From Axinella damicornis (Eukaryota; Porifera; Demospongiae; Axinellida; Axinellidae), in assembly GCA_963931865.1 (NCBI GenBank), contig OZ007506.1, positions 8,577,438 through 8,641,437 of the forward strand: DNA of 64,000 bases, written 5' to 3'. Shown piece by piece: positions 20,901 through 33,000 of the stretch (position 1 is the stretch's first letter; every line of letters starts with the position of its first letter). Both the position numbers and the translations under genes were made by a program. Under the pieces are notes generated by a model. That model was not told the DNA's origin and did not search any database. It saw only the letters and a program-made list of their open reading frames with translations.

Positions 20901-23900
20901 CCTGGATTCACACTTAACCTGCCCAGCAACGAGTGCAATCAACGTACGTCTCTGTCTATGTATCCATTATACTGTTCATCTATCTACCCACCCACTCATC
21001 TGTCTATCTATCCATGTGCTCATCTGCCATATCATGCATCTCTGTCCCATGTGCCTTTTACAATAAAACGATACTTTGTTTGTTTTATAGTTGAGCAAAA
21101 TAATATCCCTTCATTGATATTAGCTCGAACAAGCTAGACTTTTGTACTGCATGTGCATCACTGCTCAACTTTGTTTCTAAAATCTCCTGAGGCCGTACAA
21201 CAGAATAGCTACAGATAGCAACCAAGACAACAGCAGCAGTGTTTCATTCCTTCAAGGAGGGACAAAATCGAAGCATGGCAAAGTATGAGGGGGTGGCATG
21301 AGTTGTCTTGCATACATTAATGCTTCCTGGGTAATTTCAAGGGGAAGCATGCAGCAAAGATTCAAGTTGGGGGGGGGGGGGGACCTTGACTGCAACAACA
21401 ACTTTGGACGGGAAGTTTAAGAATTACTTGGAGCAGCAGAAGTGACTTTCCCATGAAGGATGTTGAAAAGCATGCATGGCTTCAGTGCAGCTTTTGCTCT
21501 CAGACACATTGTGGAAGCACTAGCTTGAGTAGTGATGGGATTTCCACTGTTTGGAACGGACCCAAATTTTGAACCTACGTGCTCAAAATTCTTTATGCAA
21601 TATAGCTGCTTGTATACATGCTTGTAGACATGTTTGTTTCAACTGAGATAGTATCTGAAGTAACCCATATCTGGGTTAAAGCACCCTTCTTTTTTCACAG
21701 TGATATAGATGCATTGTACTTACAGTGAGATGGAGGTAGTTCATCCATCAAGGGTCGCATTAACTGATATATGTACCTGTATAACAATTTGTGCCTTAAT
21801 GATAGCCTCATTCCCAGGCCCCCACCCAGCTGTTCATCACTTGTCAGTGACAAACAGCCAGGTGGAAGCCTGGCTACCGTATGGCCGGAAAAATTGGCGG
21901 GGAATTTAATTTGGCGGTTTGGCGGATTATGAACGCACCGCCAAATTAAATTCCGCCAATCATGACGTCATGTGGGCTTGTCTCATAGTGATGCTCGTAC
22001 ACGCACTCGTAATCCTCTGTCTCAGAAAGAGCGAGCAAACAGCTGATCTACCAGAAATAGTGAGCAAGCAGCTGATATCTTCCTGGGTACATGGCCGACG
22101 ATGCCCGATTTTTCTCCACGGCTGCGAGATAAAATCTGGGCGGAGGCCTGGGAACGAGGCTAACTGCGTATGGGTCCTTTTTGTTACCACTCGCACGGCA
22201 GTTCCTCTCCTACACTCGCATCCCAGAGGTTTTTGTAGACGTGGTACCTTGAACGCAGCTCTCCACCGCAAACTCGGACTCCATCGCAGCCTACTGACAC
22301 ATGTTTCGCATGTAAACCACCGAGCGCTCCGCGGCCACGCGGCCGTGCAGTTAGTATGACATCATTCTTGCTGCAAATTTCCAAATCCACCAAATTTTAG
22401 TCCGCCAAATACAATTCACAGCTTTTTAGTGCAAATCCGCCGAATTTAATTCCCGCCAAATTTTCCGGCCATACGGTATATTGTCTCATATAATCTCTTG
22501 TTACACCACACATAGCAAATGGCTGAGTGGACACGTGATTTATAGTCACTGTCCCACTCATTATGTGACATCACTATGATATCCTCATTTTAGTTGATGA
22601 CTGTCCTCTTCTGTCCATCCCAAATGGCATGGTGAGCTACCAACCACCAGGAACTCCACCCCTAGAAGGTGCAAATGCCTCCTACACTTGTAACAATGGC
22701 TACACACTGAGCGGAAACAACATGCGTACCTGCCAGGACATCAATAATGGGACGTGGACAGGAAGTGATCCATCCTGCAACCGTGAGTACATCACTGTAA
22801 CCATTGCAGTTGAATACATTTTTAATGCCAATTACCCATGAGGACTATATGATGACCACGTGGCAACAGTGAGGCCTAGGGGCTTCGGTGTAGTGATCAT
22901 GAGGCTGTACTCAGTGGGAGATGCTGTACTCACCTATAATTTTTGTGCGGCTCTCACACACGCTGCACCTCCCCCACTCATCAGTGCCCATGCAGGCACT
23001 TCTATATACATCCTGGCTGTGCCACTGATCGAGTTGCACTTCTACCAGCAGTGTGGTTGCCACTTGAATAACCCAAATCTGCTATTTTCCACTCGATATC
23101 ACTTCCTGTGTGCACAGCTTTGGGTTGCTCTGATTTTCACAGAGAATGCGCTGCAGTGTTTCATTTAGAAAGTCTTTCAAGGGGAGCAAATCCGTAACAT
23201 GACAAAGTAATGAGCAAAGTTATGTATGAGGTATATACTTAATTTTGATTGTGTTCCAGAGGTACGTATAGAGAATGTATTAGGGAATGGACTCCAATAC
23301 CCATGCAACAAGCTAATGTACCCAAACTTGGAGTACACTGTACAGTGTGTTCTAGGTGAAAATCAGGGCAATCCGACGATGTTGATTTATTAGTATTTCA
23401 ACAGGTGAAGATGGTAGTATAGCAGATCCCAGGAAGCCTCAGCAGACTGCACCAGAGGGACACAGAGATGTAAGTGTGGTTTCCTCAGGTGCTCTGAGTG
23501 CTAGTACACAGGAGGTGACATCAGTGGAAAATTGTCGGGCCATTGACTGATTTCAGTGTAGAGTTGTTTGGCAGTTGGCAAACTTCTTATCATTTGCTAT
23601 GAAGCAATTGCTTACTGTCATGCACACATGGCTGGTGATGGACCATTATCTAAAACGTCTATCTTCAGTGTAGTGACATCATAGTGACATCATCATTCTT
23701 TGTAGGTATCGAATGCCCTCTTCTGATCATCACCAATGGCATGGTGAGCTACCAGCCACAAGAAACTCCACCCGTCGTAGGTACAACTGCTACCTATACT
23801 TGTAACGAGGGCTACACATTGGATGGAACCAATGTGCGCACCTGCCTGCAGGCTGTCAACAATGGGACGTGGACAAGCATCAATCCATCCTGTAACGGTG

Positions 23901-24600
23901 AGTACGTCGCTGCAGATGATGCACTAGAATTATCAAACAAGAGTGATCAAGAAACTTTTGTGTTCTTCCTCCACCTCTGTCTTTTTAATTAACGACAAAG
24001 AAGTTTTTCACCCACATGCAAGAATTACTGCTACTGGAAAACATGGAACAGCAGAATATTAAAACAGCAGAACGATCGAATACATTATCTATGTGTGCAT
24101 CCATTCCTGGTTACGGCATGCTAACAAAATGTGCATGATTGCTAAGCATTTATCGTCCAGAGTTCTGAAAGAGTAAATGTACATACAGTTTGTGGTTGTA
24201 ATACCGTTAACGTTTGAAAGAGTAACTGGTTGTGGGAATACTGCAGATGCTCCACAGTGTCAGGTAGAATGACAAGAGGCCATTTCCGTCGAATGCTGTG
24301 ATCTGCCTACTCATCTCAAGTTATTGGTAATCCTATACCTGGCATGGATCGCATACCCCCTGCAACTAACATTCTGTTACCTTACTTCCTGCTCCTGGCA
24401 GGCATAAAACAAGCTGTCTTCAGGCGTCTTGCCTGGCTGGGCCTCCATTTCCAGCGTTCATGGCCCTGCCCATTTTAATGTTTGATGAGATCCAAAGTGA
24501 TGATGTTTATTTGTTGATCCCCTGTACAGGTGGATTGGCTTCTAGCAGTGGTTTTGCAATGATATTCATTGTGATTGCAGTGGCCTCCCTACTAATTTAA
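17821..24600 (+). CDS. Receptor-like gene A: sushi modules, cysteine-rich module, short hydrophobic tail
   Basis: Six phase-1 exons, each described below: 17821-17980 (5' half damaged), 18121-18291, 20827-20943, 22594-22782, 23706-23897 and 24530-24600. Every junction is phase 1, so the modules join in frame. No signal-peptide exon is visible in the 1.1 kb between the preceding gene and the first sushi exon, so the 5' end is missing, replaced or far away. Exons, introns and 3' flank are paralogous to gene B (40509-55793), but A lacks the EGF exons and B lacks A's third and fourth sushi exons. Family knowledge: sushi modules mediate protein-protein contacts at cell surfaces; the ligand is unknown. 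It may be a truncated pseudogene, since the first exon is disrupted, but the other exons have intact frames and splice sites. Confidence 0.6.
18121..18291 (+). CDS. Gene A sushi exon 2
   Basis: Complete sushi module: DCGTPAAPSNGTV start, YSC, HTC, GWSG and PTC give four cysteines and the Trp. Acceptor CTTCCAG, donor G|GTGAGT, phase 1 at both ends. It differs from the paralogous exon 44933-45103 by only a few residues. The last exon base here is G, whereas in gene B it is T. Confidence 0.8.
18845..19050. repeat. Dispersed repeat copy (inverted)
   Basis: Reverse-orientation relative of 7740-7935 and 19550-19705 in the intron of gene A. It ends near CCGGCCCTGGATAG, reminiscent of the GGCGGATCCAGG end of the 42700-43183 element. 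Confidence 0.55.
19550..19705. repeat. Dispersed repeat copy (direct)
   Basis: Shares GAACAGAGGCGC-TAGTGCTGATC and CCTGGATGGGCT blocks with 7780-7935. Together with the inverted copy at 18845-19050 it forms a loose inverted pair within one intron. Confidence 0.55.
20590..20619. repeat. Poly-C tract
   Basis: About 28 consecutive C within the intron upstream of the cysteine-rich exon. Confidence 0.9.
20827..20943 (+). CDS. Gene A cysteine-rich exon
   Basis: Encodes CSADCEECQEEANGTTVTC-TECNPGFTL, a six-to-seven-cysteine module of about 38 residues with the C-x2-C-NPGF pattern seen in growth-factor-receptor-like cysteine-rich repeats. Acceptor CTCCAG, donor GTACGT, phase 1 both sides. The paralogous exon in gene B is 53887-54015, and the upstream intron is also shared. 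Confidence 0.65.
21875..22478. mobile_element. MITE with TACCGTATGGCCGG ends
   Basis: Inverted ends of about 43 bp (TACCGTATGGCCGGAAAA; GGCGGGAATT), length 604 bp. An internal palindrome around 21905-21960 reads TTGGCGG-centred sequence both ways. Two arms of the GCCTCGTTCCCAGGC repeat lie at 21802 (outside) and 22140 (inside), so two elements overlap. No transposase. Confidence 0.7.
22594..22782 (+). CDS. Gene A sushi exon 3
   Basis: Complete sushi module, DCPLLSIPNGMVSYQ to DPSC, with four cysteines and GTWTG. Acceptor TTTTAG, donor C|GTGAGT, phase 1 at both ends. Closest in sequence to exon 44613-44801 of gene B, which suggests local duplication of this module type. Confidence 0.8.
23706..23897 (+). 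CDS. Gene A sushi exon 4
   Basis: Complete sushi module, ECPLLIITNGMVSYQ to NPSC, with the four cysteines and GTWTS. One residue longer than its siblings. Phase 1 at both ends, donor G|GTGAGT. Confidence 0.8.
24530..24600 (+). CDS. Gene A last exon: GPI-signal-like hydrophobic tail
   Basis: Encodes GGLASSSGFAMIFIVIAVAS-LLI then TAA. A cluster of small residues followed by about 15 hydrophobic residues and an immediate stop fits a GPI-attachment signal (known pattern; attachment here is inference). The nucleotide stretch GATTGCAGTGGCCTCCCTAC aligns with the transmembrane exon of gene B, where the frame continues; so in A the stop cuts off the rest of the helix and the cytoplasmic tail. Confidence 0.6.
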
Positions 24601-24829
24601 TCAGCTATTTTATCAATGAATGCATGCAACAGAAATGTTTATACCAGTGTTTGTATCATTAGTTTCAGCTTCCTGTTTTATTTTAATAATTTGTGAAGGG
24701 CACTGGTCGTGCAAGAAATAAGAAAGCTATGATTATGTAGTAACAATGGAACTGCAACAAACAAAGGACGGAATGTATTAGCAATACTGTAACAGAGTTA
24801 ATGACATGACTTTGTATGAAAATACAATT

Positions 24830-27335
24830 TCTGTACACCCCTACCTGCACGCAGCACCATGCACCATGCTTAGTCAACGATCTTCGAACCAATGTATACC
24901 AAATGTGCACATGCCACTCTGCTTTGAGGAACTGTTTAGTATAGTAATATTTAGTGTAAATTAGTAGCGTGTATACATTGTGCATCAGAGTTAATTCTAT
25001 CTGTCCAAGTCTGAGAGTTTGGTCAGTAGAACTACAATCATGATGGTTGAGTGCATGCATTACATGTAGGTAGCTATAGCCAATCATCTTCCAACAAGTA
25101 GCTATACCCTCTGGCTGAGACACAGCTTTGCCAAATGTTTTGGAAGTCAACCTCAAAAACAAGATCCTCAATAATTATAGCATATAGTCTAGCGGGCTAG
25201 GCCCTCAATTGAATTTCCCCAGCACATAATTATAGCAAAATAGTCTAGCGGGCTAGGCCCTCGATCGAATTTTCCCCAGCACAGATTGGCTCCTGTGACC
25301 ATAGTGATCGCGTGCTGGAGAAAACAGCAAAGTGAAGGGCACGCTTGTTGGTATATTATCTATAGCTTGTTAGACTCTATGCAAACACTTGAACAGCTAG
25401 GCAACATAATAGGTTAACTGGTCTGGCATATATTCTGTATGTCAGTGAGGCTGAAATCAATAACTATTTTACTCTGAGAATATGATGCAAAAAACCCCTG
25501 CAATTTGTTGATGGTGACAACCCTTGCAACATCACTCCAGCCTCCTTGGCAATGCATGCCAGAGAACTTAGCTCTGGTTCTGCTAATCCTACATACTTCC
25601 CAACCCTGAGTTTTGTATATGCAGGCTTATTTTGCAGGATTTTGCTGTCTTGTGCAGGACAATTTTGATCCACTGCACAGCAGCATTCCTAGGGTAGTCT
25701 GGAGAGAATTTACAACGGACGAAAGAGGCTCCCTTTCTGCATGCTTGAGGACACATTATAGCGCAGAAAGCATGCTTGAGGACACATTATAGCGCTTCCA
25801 ATCGGGATGCCACTTGCATGGCCTTCTTGGACACCGGTTCTAACTGTTCTGACCCACTGGTACTGGCACTCATCTGCAGGTAGCTAGTAGTTCAAGTTGT
25901 CAGACAGACTTGCTTGTACGCGTAGTAAACGCCTAGGTCACGTGTATAATTTCCGGGACAATTTTGATTGTTTCCGGGACAGCAGGACAAAAGGTCAGTT
26001 TCCGGGACGGTTGGCAAGTATGATCCTAATGGCATGAAAGTGCTCTTGCACAATCTGGTGTGCTTCCAGTTGCATGCAGAAGCAACGGAATGTCAAAATC
26101 ATAGTTCTGCCGGCAATGAAGTGGATAGTCAATCTCTTCTAAGTTTGCTAGAGGCACTGCCTGGCTGACCAATCCACTTCATTGCCAGCACTTCCTGACA
26201 CAGCAAATAATAAGCATCCATTCCTCAACTTCCATGCAGGACACTCTCCCTGCATGCCCCCCATACGCTAGCTATAGCTAGCTACTGACTTTAAAAGATG
26301 CTTCATTTAATACAGCATTCTTGATGCTTGTGCCAGCATGCACAGCTAGCCTAGGTATAATGATTGTAGTGCAGTTTTGGTCATCATGAAGTACTAGCAG
26401 TTACCATCCGAGTTGATCCAACTCTGAAGCATGTTACTGGCGATGAGATATAATTATTGGGCTGGAAGATCATTTCAAGCCATAGTCTCACATGCTAGTC
26501 CCACATGCTAGTATGCCAATACCCTCACCTATTTCTATTCCATGCAGCAGATGTCACTGTTATACATAGACAGGATAATGGACAAAATCACACACTTACG
26601 GAAGCAGCCATGCAGCTCAATACACACAGTCTTGTCTCATAACTACAAAACTAGCTGCTGCACTATACAATCTACACTATAGCTCCAGCTCCACTCCAAG
26701 GTATTTTGCAAAAGTGTGAAGGTAAGTGGGGCCCGGGAATGAGGCTATGCCACACATTGGTTCCTACGATCTTATCACTTCAGTTTATCTCTAAGAGCAG
26801 CCACTTAGTTTGCCACTAGTCCGGGAGACGGTAGTGCTGAGTCTAATGAGAGGAGGCTATCTGCTACACGAGAGGGCAGAGGAAGGCGATAAATATCTTT
26901 GGGTTTCAAATAATCAAGCAGGCTAATGCCGAGTGTTCGGTGAAGAGAATTTCGAACGGTAGCAAGACACAGCTCATACAGTGTTCGTTTGGGTTCAGTT
27001 ATAATACCACTAGTGTTTCTCTTCCGGGTACAAGACCTCCTGGGAATTGAGCTCCATCAGCTCAAACCTCCCAGTGTCACACTCCACGCAAACCCAGGGA
27101 TGAGTAACATAGGTACATAGGTCTGCTGCCTGTACGAGTCTCCAGGGCTGAGGTCATTATACCACACCGGCTCTCCTTGGTAGCTCAGCCACAGTACTTT
27201 CCCCGCATGCTTGGACTTGTTTACAAAAGTCACTCCTGTGGAAATTCTGCCATGAAGAGACTTCCTGGACTTAGCCTCGTCATTCGGCTGGTCAGCCATG
27301 ACATAATACAGCGAAACCTCCGTCCAACAGTAGAC
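24830..27335. repeat. Segmental duplication, copy A of the 3' flank
   Basis: Aligns with 56183-57885 plus 60163-60735. Shared landmarks in order: GCAGCACCATGCACCATGC, TAGTCTAG-GGGCTAG, TGGTGACAACCCTTGCAACA, AAAGTGCTCTTGCACAATCT, CTCATAACTACAAAACTAGC and the VHL-like gene. Copy B contains extra insertions (56616-56955 and 57886-60162), absent here. Confidence 0.8.
26775..27299 (-). pseudogene. VHL-like protein, copy A, disabled
   Basis: Starts MADQPNDEAKSRKSL at 27299 and enters a VHL beta domain (GVTFVNKSKHAGKVLWLSYQ, EPVWYNDL). An 8-bp tandem duplication near 27110 shifts the frame and leads to a stop at about 27057. A 2-bp loss near 27012 (relative to copy B) and a TAA close to the C-terminus (about 26802) add further damage. 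pVHL is the substrate-recognition subunit of a cullin-2 ubiquitin ligase that binds hydroxylated HIF-alpha in animals. This copy cannot make the full protein as read. Confidence 0.75.
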
Positions 27336-27573
27336 TAGTCCTTCACACTGGCGGCTAGCTCTTCCTACAAGTTCTTCCATAGCCAGCTCCACTTGCAGAC
27401 TCGTGGCTTGCGCAGCATGTGCCATGACCAGATTTATGTAATATTTATATACCACTTTGCCGTGCATTACGGGTTTTAGTGCACGAGGGCAATCTAGTTA
27501 ACGGTCGAGGGCGAGATAATGCACGAGCCGAAGGCGAGTGCATTATCCGCCCGAGACCGTTAAGATAGTAAAC

Positions 27574-28125
27574 ATGGGTACCGCGATCTCCGAAACCAAG
27601 TTGATGGATAAATGGGCAGCATCAAAGCGTACACAAGTTTCAGCAATACTTTGCATCAAACTGCTCCCTCTGCTTGAAAATGCCCTAAAACTCAATTTTA
27701 AGGCCCTCTACGAAACTGAAAATTTGGACCCTCTCCAAGGCCCCACCCACACTCTGACCCCATCATCAATACACACACAAAACAGGCCCAAAAACTACGG
27801 ATGGATTTACCACCTGCTCTCCTCACTTGCAGGCTACAGCCCAAAGCTCACTGCCACCCTCAAAAACAGAGGTTTGGCTACCCTAGGCTTTCAAAAAAAA
27901 TTCCACGCACGCCAACTAAAACAGACCAAAGCCAATGCCAGTTTCCAAAAGGTCAACCTACCCCCTGCAAAACTAGGGATGCTTTTCCACGTTCACCTCT
28001 CGGTTACTGAGTTTTGGCCACACATCTACTCCCTCTCACCAGCCCAGTCCAGCTACCAAACCAGCCAAATTCGCCCTAACACGAAAATGGGCGGGGCCTG
28101 TAATGCCGAAAGGTCAACACTCTAG
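27574..28125 (+). CDS. Open frame inside the TIR element, function unknown
   Basis: Reads MGTAISETKLMDKWAASKR onward for 183 codons. No transposase motif or known domain is recognisable, and composition (Thr/Pro/Lys-rich, homopolymer-like stretches) is only weakly protein-like. It may be the decayed remnant of a transposase or a chance frame. Confidence 0.25.
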   Translation: MGTAISETKLMDKWAASKRTQVSAILCIKLLPLLENALKLNFKALYETENLDPLQGPTHTLTPSSIHTQNRPKNYGWIYHLLSSLAGYSPKLTATLKNRGLATLGFQKKFHARQLKQTKANASFQKVNLPPAKLGMLFHVHLSVTEFWPHIYSLSPAQSSYQTSQIRPNTKMGGACNAERSTL

Positions 28126-28279
28126 AGTACCTTGGCCAGGGAGCTGTCGGAGGCTGTTCACTTTCCAGGCTGTTCTTCGGCCACTTCAGCAGACCCACAA
28201 ACATTCCTGCTCACTCCACCTAGCTATTCACCCTCAGATAGCCCATCGTTACATTCAATAAGCCAGAATAGCTTCTTAC

Positions 28280-28280
<1 letters not shown>

Positions 28281-28305
<25 letters not shown>
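28281..28305. repeat. Poly-A tract
   Basis: Homopolymer run inside the TIR element. Confidence 0.9.
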
Positions 28306-28310
<5 letters not shown>

Positions 28311-28593
28311 TGTTCAAACAAATCTTCAAAGTACAGCACGGCCACATCAGAGTACCGATTTGAAACTCGAAAGGGCCGCTAGCCGCATCAAAGAGAGAAG
28401 CCCCCCTTGTTTATTCCGGTTGCCGCCATGGGAAAACGTAAACAGATCAATAACTCTAAATAACTGTATGCGAGTGATGTTATCTCATTAATTATTCATG
28501 AGCAAAATTGCGCGATTTCTCCGATGCCGTGTTTCCTACCTTAACTAGATTGCCCGAGTGCACTAAAACCCGTAATGCACGGCAAAGTGGTAT

Positions 28594-29595
28594 CTAAACT
28601 ACTTAGTGCAACTCACCGACCCGAGACAGCCTTTGATCTTTGAAAAGTGTGCATTATAAAGTGTGCAATAAGCGATTTAATGCTCCGTCATGTGATCGAT
28701 TCTGAGGCGTCTGATTCGTTGAGGGTCACGTGAGTAGCACTAAGTACTAGTAGCGGCAAGAGACAGGAATAAAATAAATTAGTGAACTTTGAACCTACGC
28801 GTCAGCCGCATTGCGCGCGCAATGCCGCAGCATCGCATATGCGCATGGCTAGCTGGAAAGAATGGCTGGTGCAGGCTTACAGAATTTACTAGGCAATACT
28901 TGCTTCGCAAATTCCGTATTGCAGTGCATTTTCCACACTCCAGTGTTAAGAGGAATCATTGTGGAGTATGCCTCGAAACTACTACACCGTGAGTTTAGCA
29001 GCTAGCTACATGCATATGCAAGCATCATGCAGTTGTGCATATTAATTTTGCATGAAAAAATGATCAATAACACAGGTCACACAAGAGGGAATGAGTTCTG
29101 GTTCCTGAGTACATTACACAGTCTTGGAATTCAGTGCCACAGCATCCATGTGTAGCTCCTGTAGCTCCAAAGCAGCTGTACAAAGGCCTGAAATGTAAGA
29201 CAGAAGTGCACTATAAGACTAAGTTTTAATTTATTCATGCATGATGTACAATGAATTACTGCTCTCAGCAATACTACCAGCATGGATACCAGGAAGCCAA
29301 CAGGATGCCCACGAGTTTCTGCTAAGAACATTTCAGATTCTTGATCAAGAATTTTCAAGAGGATTGAGGTGGGGTAGCACTGTAGCTATATAGTGTAGCA
29401 CAAACATTTTTGTTCCGCCTATTCTCTGTCCGCACTTCTGAGTTGACTGACAAGTGTATCTTCTGGAGTATTAATTTTATGGATTTCTGATAATATCCGC
29501 TTATGGAGCATACAACTGAACATACAGAACTATTCAAACAGGTAATTGTTTTTTGGGGTCGCACACTAATCTAGATGTAGTGTAACAAGTATCAA
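28594..29595. other. Intergenic, no gene seen
   Basis: Short open frames only, with no paired splice sites or motif. Confidence 0.35.
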
Positions 29596-29782
29596 AGTAA
29601 TAAAAAACATTGAAAATGTAACAGGATGTAGGGATACCAGAACGGCAAAAAGTAAGGAAACAAGGGAGGGATGATCGAACATAACAGTGATGTATACAAC
29701 CCCCCCTACAGAGATCTTCTTCCATATACATGTATAATGAAAAAAGATATGAGGGGGTATTGTATACATCACTGTTATGTTC
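29596..29782. mobile_element. Fold-back MITE, left part (right arm displaced to 34380-34465)
   Basis: GAACATAACAGTGATGTATA at 29677 is repeated inverted at 29760-29782. The outer 86 bp (29596-29681) is found exactly inverted at 34380-34465. Removing the retrotransposon rejoins the two pieces into one palindromic element of about 268 bp, so the retrotransposon inserted into its right arm. Confidence 0.8.
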
Positions 29783-30035
29783 TGTAGTGTTTCTTATGAT
29801 TGTGTATTCATTAGCCTTTGGTCATTTCCTGTATTGGGCATTGCGCATTCAGTATTTAGCAGGTTCCATTGTTCGGTGCGCCTCTGCGCAACCGGTTTCA
29901 TTGTTGTACTGTGCGTATATATATTTTCATTCTGTACATTATATCCAGTTGAGTCTCAATAAAAAATTTTTTTTATCATTGCGTGCGAACCCTTAGTGTT
30001 TCCTAGTTAGTCCTACTAGGTGGTAAAACACTACA
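29783..30035 (+). repeat. 5' LTR (253 bp if it ends at AAACACTACA)
   Basis: Starts TGTAGTGTTT and ends AAACACTACA, a 10-bp inverted pair in the usual LTR style. Contains CAATAAAAAA at about 29957, a possible polyadenylation signal, and TATATATATT at 29918 as a possible TATA region. The adjoining sequence from 30038 (TGGCGACAAGGATG) is the likely primer-binding site. The alternative, that the LTR is only about 177-179 bp as at the 3' end, would leave an unusual 75-nt gap before that site. Confidence 0.7.
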
Positions 30036-30048
30036 ATTGGCGACAAGG

Positions 30049-33000
30049 ATGCTCGAGGAACATGACTCAACGACGGAAGGCGGAAGTCCAGAACGAGCGG
30101 GCAGCAGCTCAGCTCGAGCAGCAGCGGGGATAGCGCCGGTCGCCATGGCAGGTCTACACGGTGTAGTGTCTGCGTTCGATGGCAACCAGGAAGAGTGGGT
30201 GGAGTACGCCGAGCGACTCGAGAATTATTTCATCGCAAACGACCTCAACGACCCCGCAAAGAGACGAGCCATATTGTTGAACGGAGTTGGTCCGTCTACG
30301 TACCGTCTCATCAAAACTCTCTGCCTACCGGAAAGTCCAAAGGATTTCCCCTTTTCGGATCTCGTAGCACGGGTGACAGCTCACTTCAACCCCAAGCCGT
30401 CAATCATCATCAAACGGTTCGAGTTCAACACCAGGAAGCAGAAATCGGACGAGACAGTAGCTGAATACATTGCAGCGCTGAGGAAGATCGCCGAATACTG
30501 CGACTATGGAGGCATGCTCAACGACATGCTACGCGATCGACTGGTGTGCGGGATCATGGACAAACGCGTACAGCGTCGGTTCTTGCAGGCAGCCGACCTC
30601 ACGTACACCCAAGCGCGGGATATGGCCCTCGCGGCCGAGACGGCAGACAAGGACTCCAAGCGCCTTCAATCTCACGCCAACGATCCATTTGCCCGAGTTG
30701 ACGTGGAGGACAAAGCAGTCCACCAAGTGACCAAGCCATCAAAACTGCCAGTGAGGAGAGGACCACCGGTACCGTCGGGACACCAGGACACAGGGTGTTA
30801 CAGGTGCGGTGGAAAGCACCAAGCGTCACGGTGCAAATTCAAAGACTATGAATGCCATTTTTGTAAAAAGAAGGGGCATCTGGCAGCTGTCTGTCGCAAA
30901 AAGAAGCAGGCAAAGAGCGAGCCTAGAAGGGAGCAAGCGCATCGAGTGGACGCGCTAAGTTCGGGAGATGAAAGTGATCAGGAGTATACCATGTACCGAA
31001 TCAGCTCTGGATCCTCGAAACCACTGATAGCCCATGTCAGGCTTAATGGGATCGACACACCAATGGAGGTCGACACAGGGGCATCGGTCTCTCTCATGTG
31101 TGAAGAGGCCTTCAAGCCGCTACAGGAGAGTGGTGTAGCATTGCACGAGACAAAAGCCAAGCTACTCACGTACACAGGGGAGTCCATCGAAGTCATTGGG
31201 GCTACAGATGTCAGGGTGGAACACAATGGTCAAGAAGCTACCCTTCCCCTGATTGTCACTCGAGACAAAGGACCGTCTTTGCTGGGCAGAAACTGGTTAG
31301 CAGCCCTGCAACTAGATTGGCAGCAGATCCTGACAGTGAAAACCACTCCCACATTGCAGGATGTACTCGACCAGTACAGTGACGTCTTTGAAGACAAGCT
31401 TGGCACTGTGAAGGGAGTGACAGCCAAAATCTACACTGATCCAACGGCCACACCACAGTTCCACAAAGCCAGGTCCGTCCCTTTTGCGCTCAGGGAAAAG
31501 GTGGAAGTGGAGCTGGAACGGTTACAACAAGAAGGCATTATTGAGCCGGTGCAGTTCTCAGACTGGGCTGCACCCATCGTACCCGTGATGAAGAGTGATG
31601 GTAGCGTCCGAATCTGCGGCGACTACAAAGTCACAATCAACCGAGCAGCAAAGCTGGATAAATACCCTATCCCACGGATCGACGAGTTATTCGCTTCATT
31701 GTCCGGAGGGAAACGATTCTCGAAACTTGACCTCTCGCATGCGTATCAGCAAATTCAGCTCGACGAAGAATCATGCCAGTACGCAACAATCAACACCCAC
31801 AAGGGGTTGTTCAAGTACAACAGACTGCCATTTGGGGTTGCGTCGGCACCCTCGATATTCCAGCGAGTAATGGAAAACCTCCTACAAGGAATCCCGGGTG
31901 TGTGCGTCTACATTGACGACATTTTGGTCACTGGGGGTACAGATGAAGAGCACGTTGAGCACCTAGCCGAGGTACTGCGGAGACTCAGTGAAGCCGGGAT
32001 GAAGCTGAAGAGAGCAAAGTGTGCATTTCTCCTCCCATCGGTTGAGTACCTTGGCCATACCATCAGTGCTGACGGCCTTCATACATCTGAGGACAAGGTC
32101 AGCGGGATCGTCAAAGCACCTGCACCCAAGGATGTCACCGAACTCAGATCATTCCTTGGGCTAGTCAATTACTATGGCAAATTCCTGCCTGATCTCGCTA
32201 CGACACTATCCCCCTTGTACAGCCTACTTCAGAAGCAGAAGAAGTGGGTATGGGGTCGAAGCCAAGCCAAAGCATTTGATGACGTGAAAGGCTTGTTGCA
32301 ATCATCCAGAGTGCTAGTCCACTTCAACGACAAATTGCCATTGACCCTCGCATGTGACGCCTCACCGTATGGTGTGGGAGCGGTCCTATCCCACAAGATG
32401 GACGATGGTGGGGAGAGACCTGTTGCCTTTGCGTCTCGAACATTGACCACAGCTGAGAAAAAGTATTCCCAGTTGGACAAGGAGGCACTGGCAATAATAT
32501 TCGGGGTAAAGAAATACCACCAATACCTCCTGGGGCGACAATTCGAGCTGAAAACAGACCACAAACCGCTCACCCACATCTTCAGTGAGTCACGAGCAAC
32601 TCCAACCATGGCATCGGGAAGAATCCAAAGGTGGGCATTGACCCTCAGTGCGTACAGTTACACTATCACATACAAGAAAGGGGAGGAAAACGCCAATGCC
32701 GATGCGTTGAGCAGGTTGCCCCTGCCGGTGTCACGGAAGGACCCACCCAAACCACCAGAAGTCATTCACCTCATGGAGTACTTGGACACGTCTCCAGTGT
32801 CAAGTGGGCAAATCAGAGCCTGGACTGACTGTGATCCAGTGTTGGCGAAGGTGAAAGGACGGATCCTCACAGGGTGGCCAGCTGAGGGTGATTCTGTCAG
32901 TGAGGAGGATGAGATGCGACCATACACCAGGAGGAGGTATGAGTTGAGTGTGGAGGATGGTTGTGTGCTGTGGGGGAATCGCATTGTGGTACCTAAGAAG

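Larger units (their letters stand above)
27449..28593. mobile_element. DNA transposon with 53-bp terminal inverted repeats
   Basis: The ends ATACCACTTTGCCGTGCATT and their complement match over 53 bp with two mismatches (27449-27502; 28541-28593). A subterminal hairpin at 27499-27564 has arms of about 25 bp around ATAATGCAC. AT or TA next to both ends could be a 2-bp target duplication. A poly-A run of about 25 lies at 28281-28305. It inserted beside VHL-like copy A. Confidence 0.75.

Noticed and set aside
25190..25310. Local direct repeat TAGTCTAGCGGGCTAGGCCC twice
   Set aside because: A small tandem duplication within the 3' flank of gene A; copy B has one unit, and nothing suggests a function.
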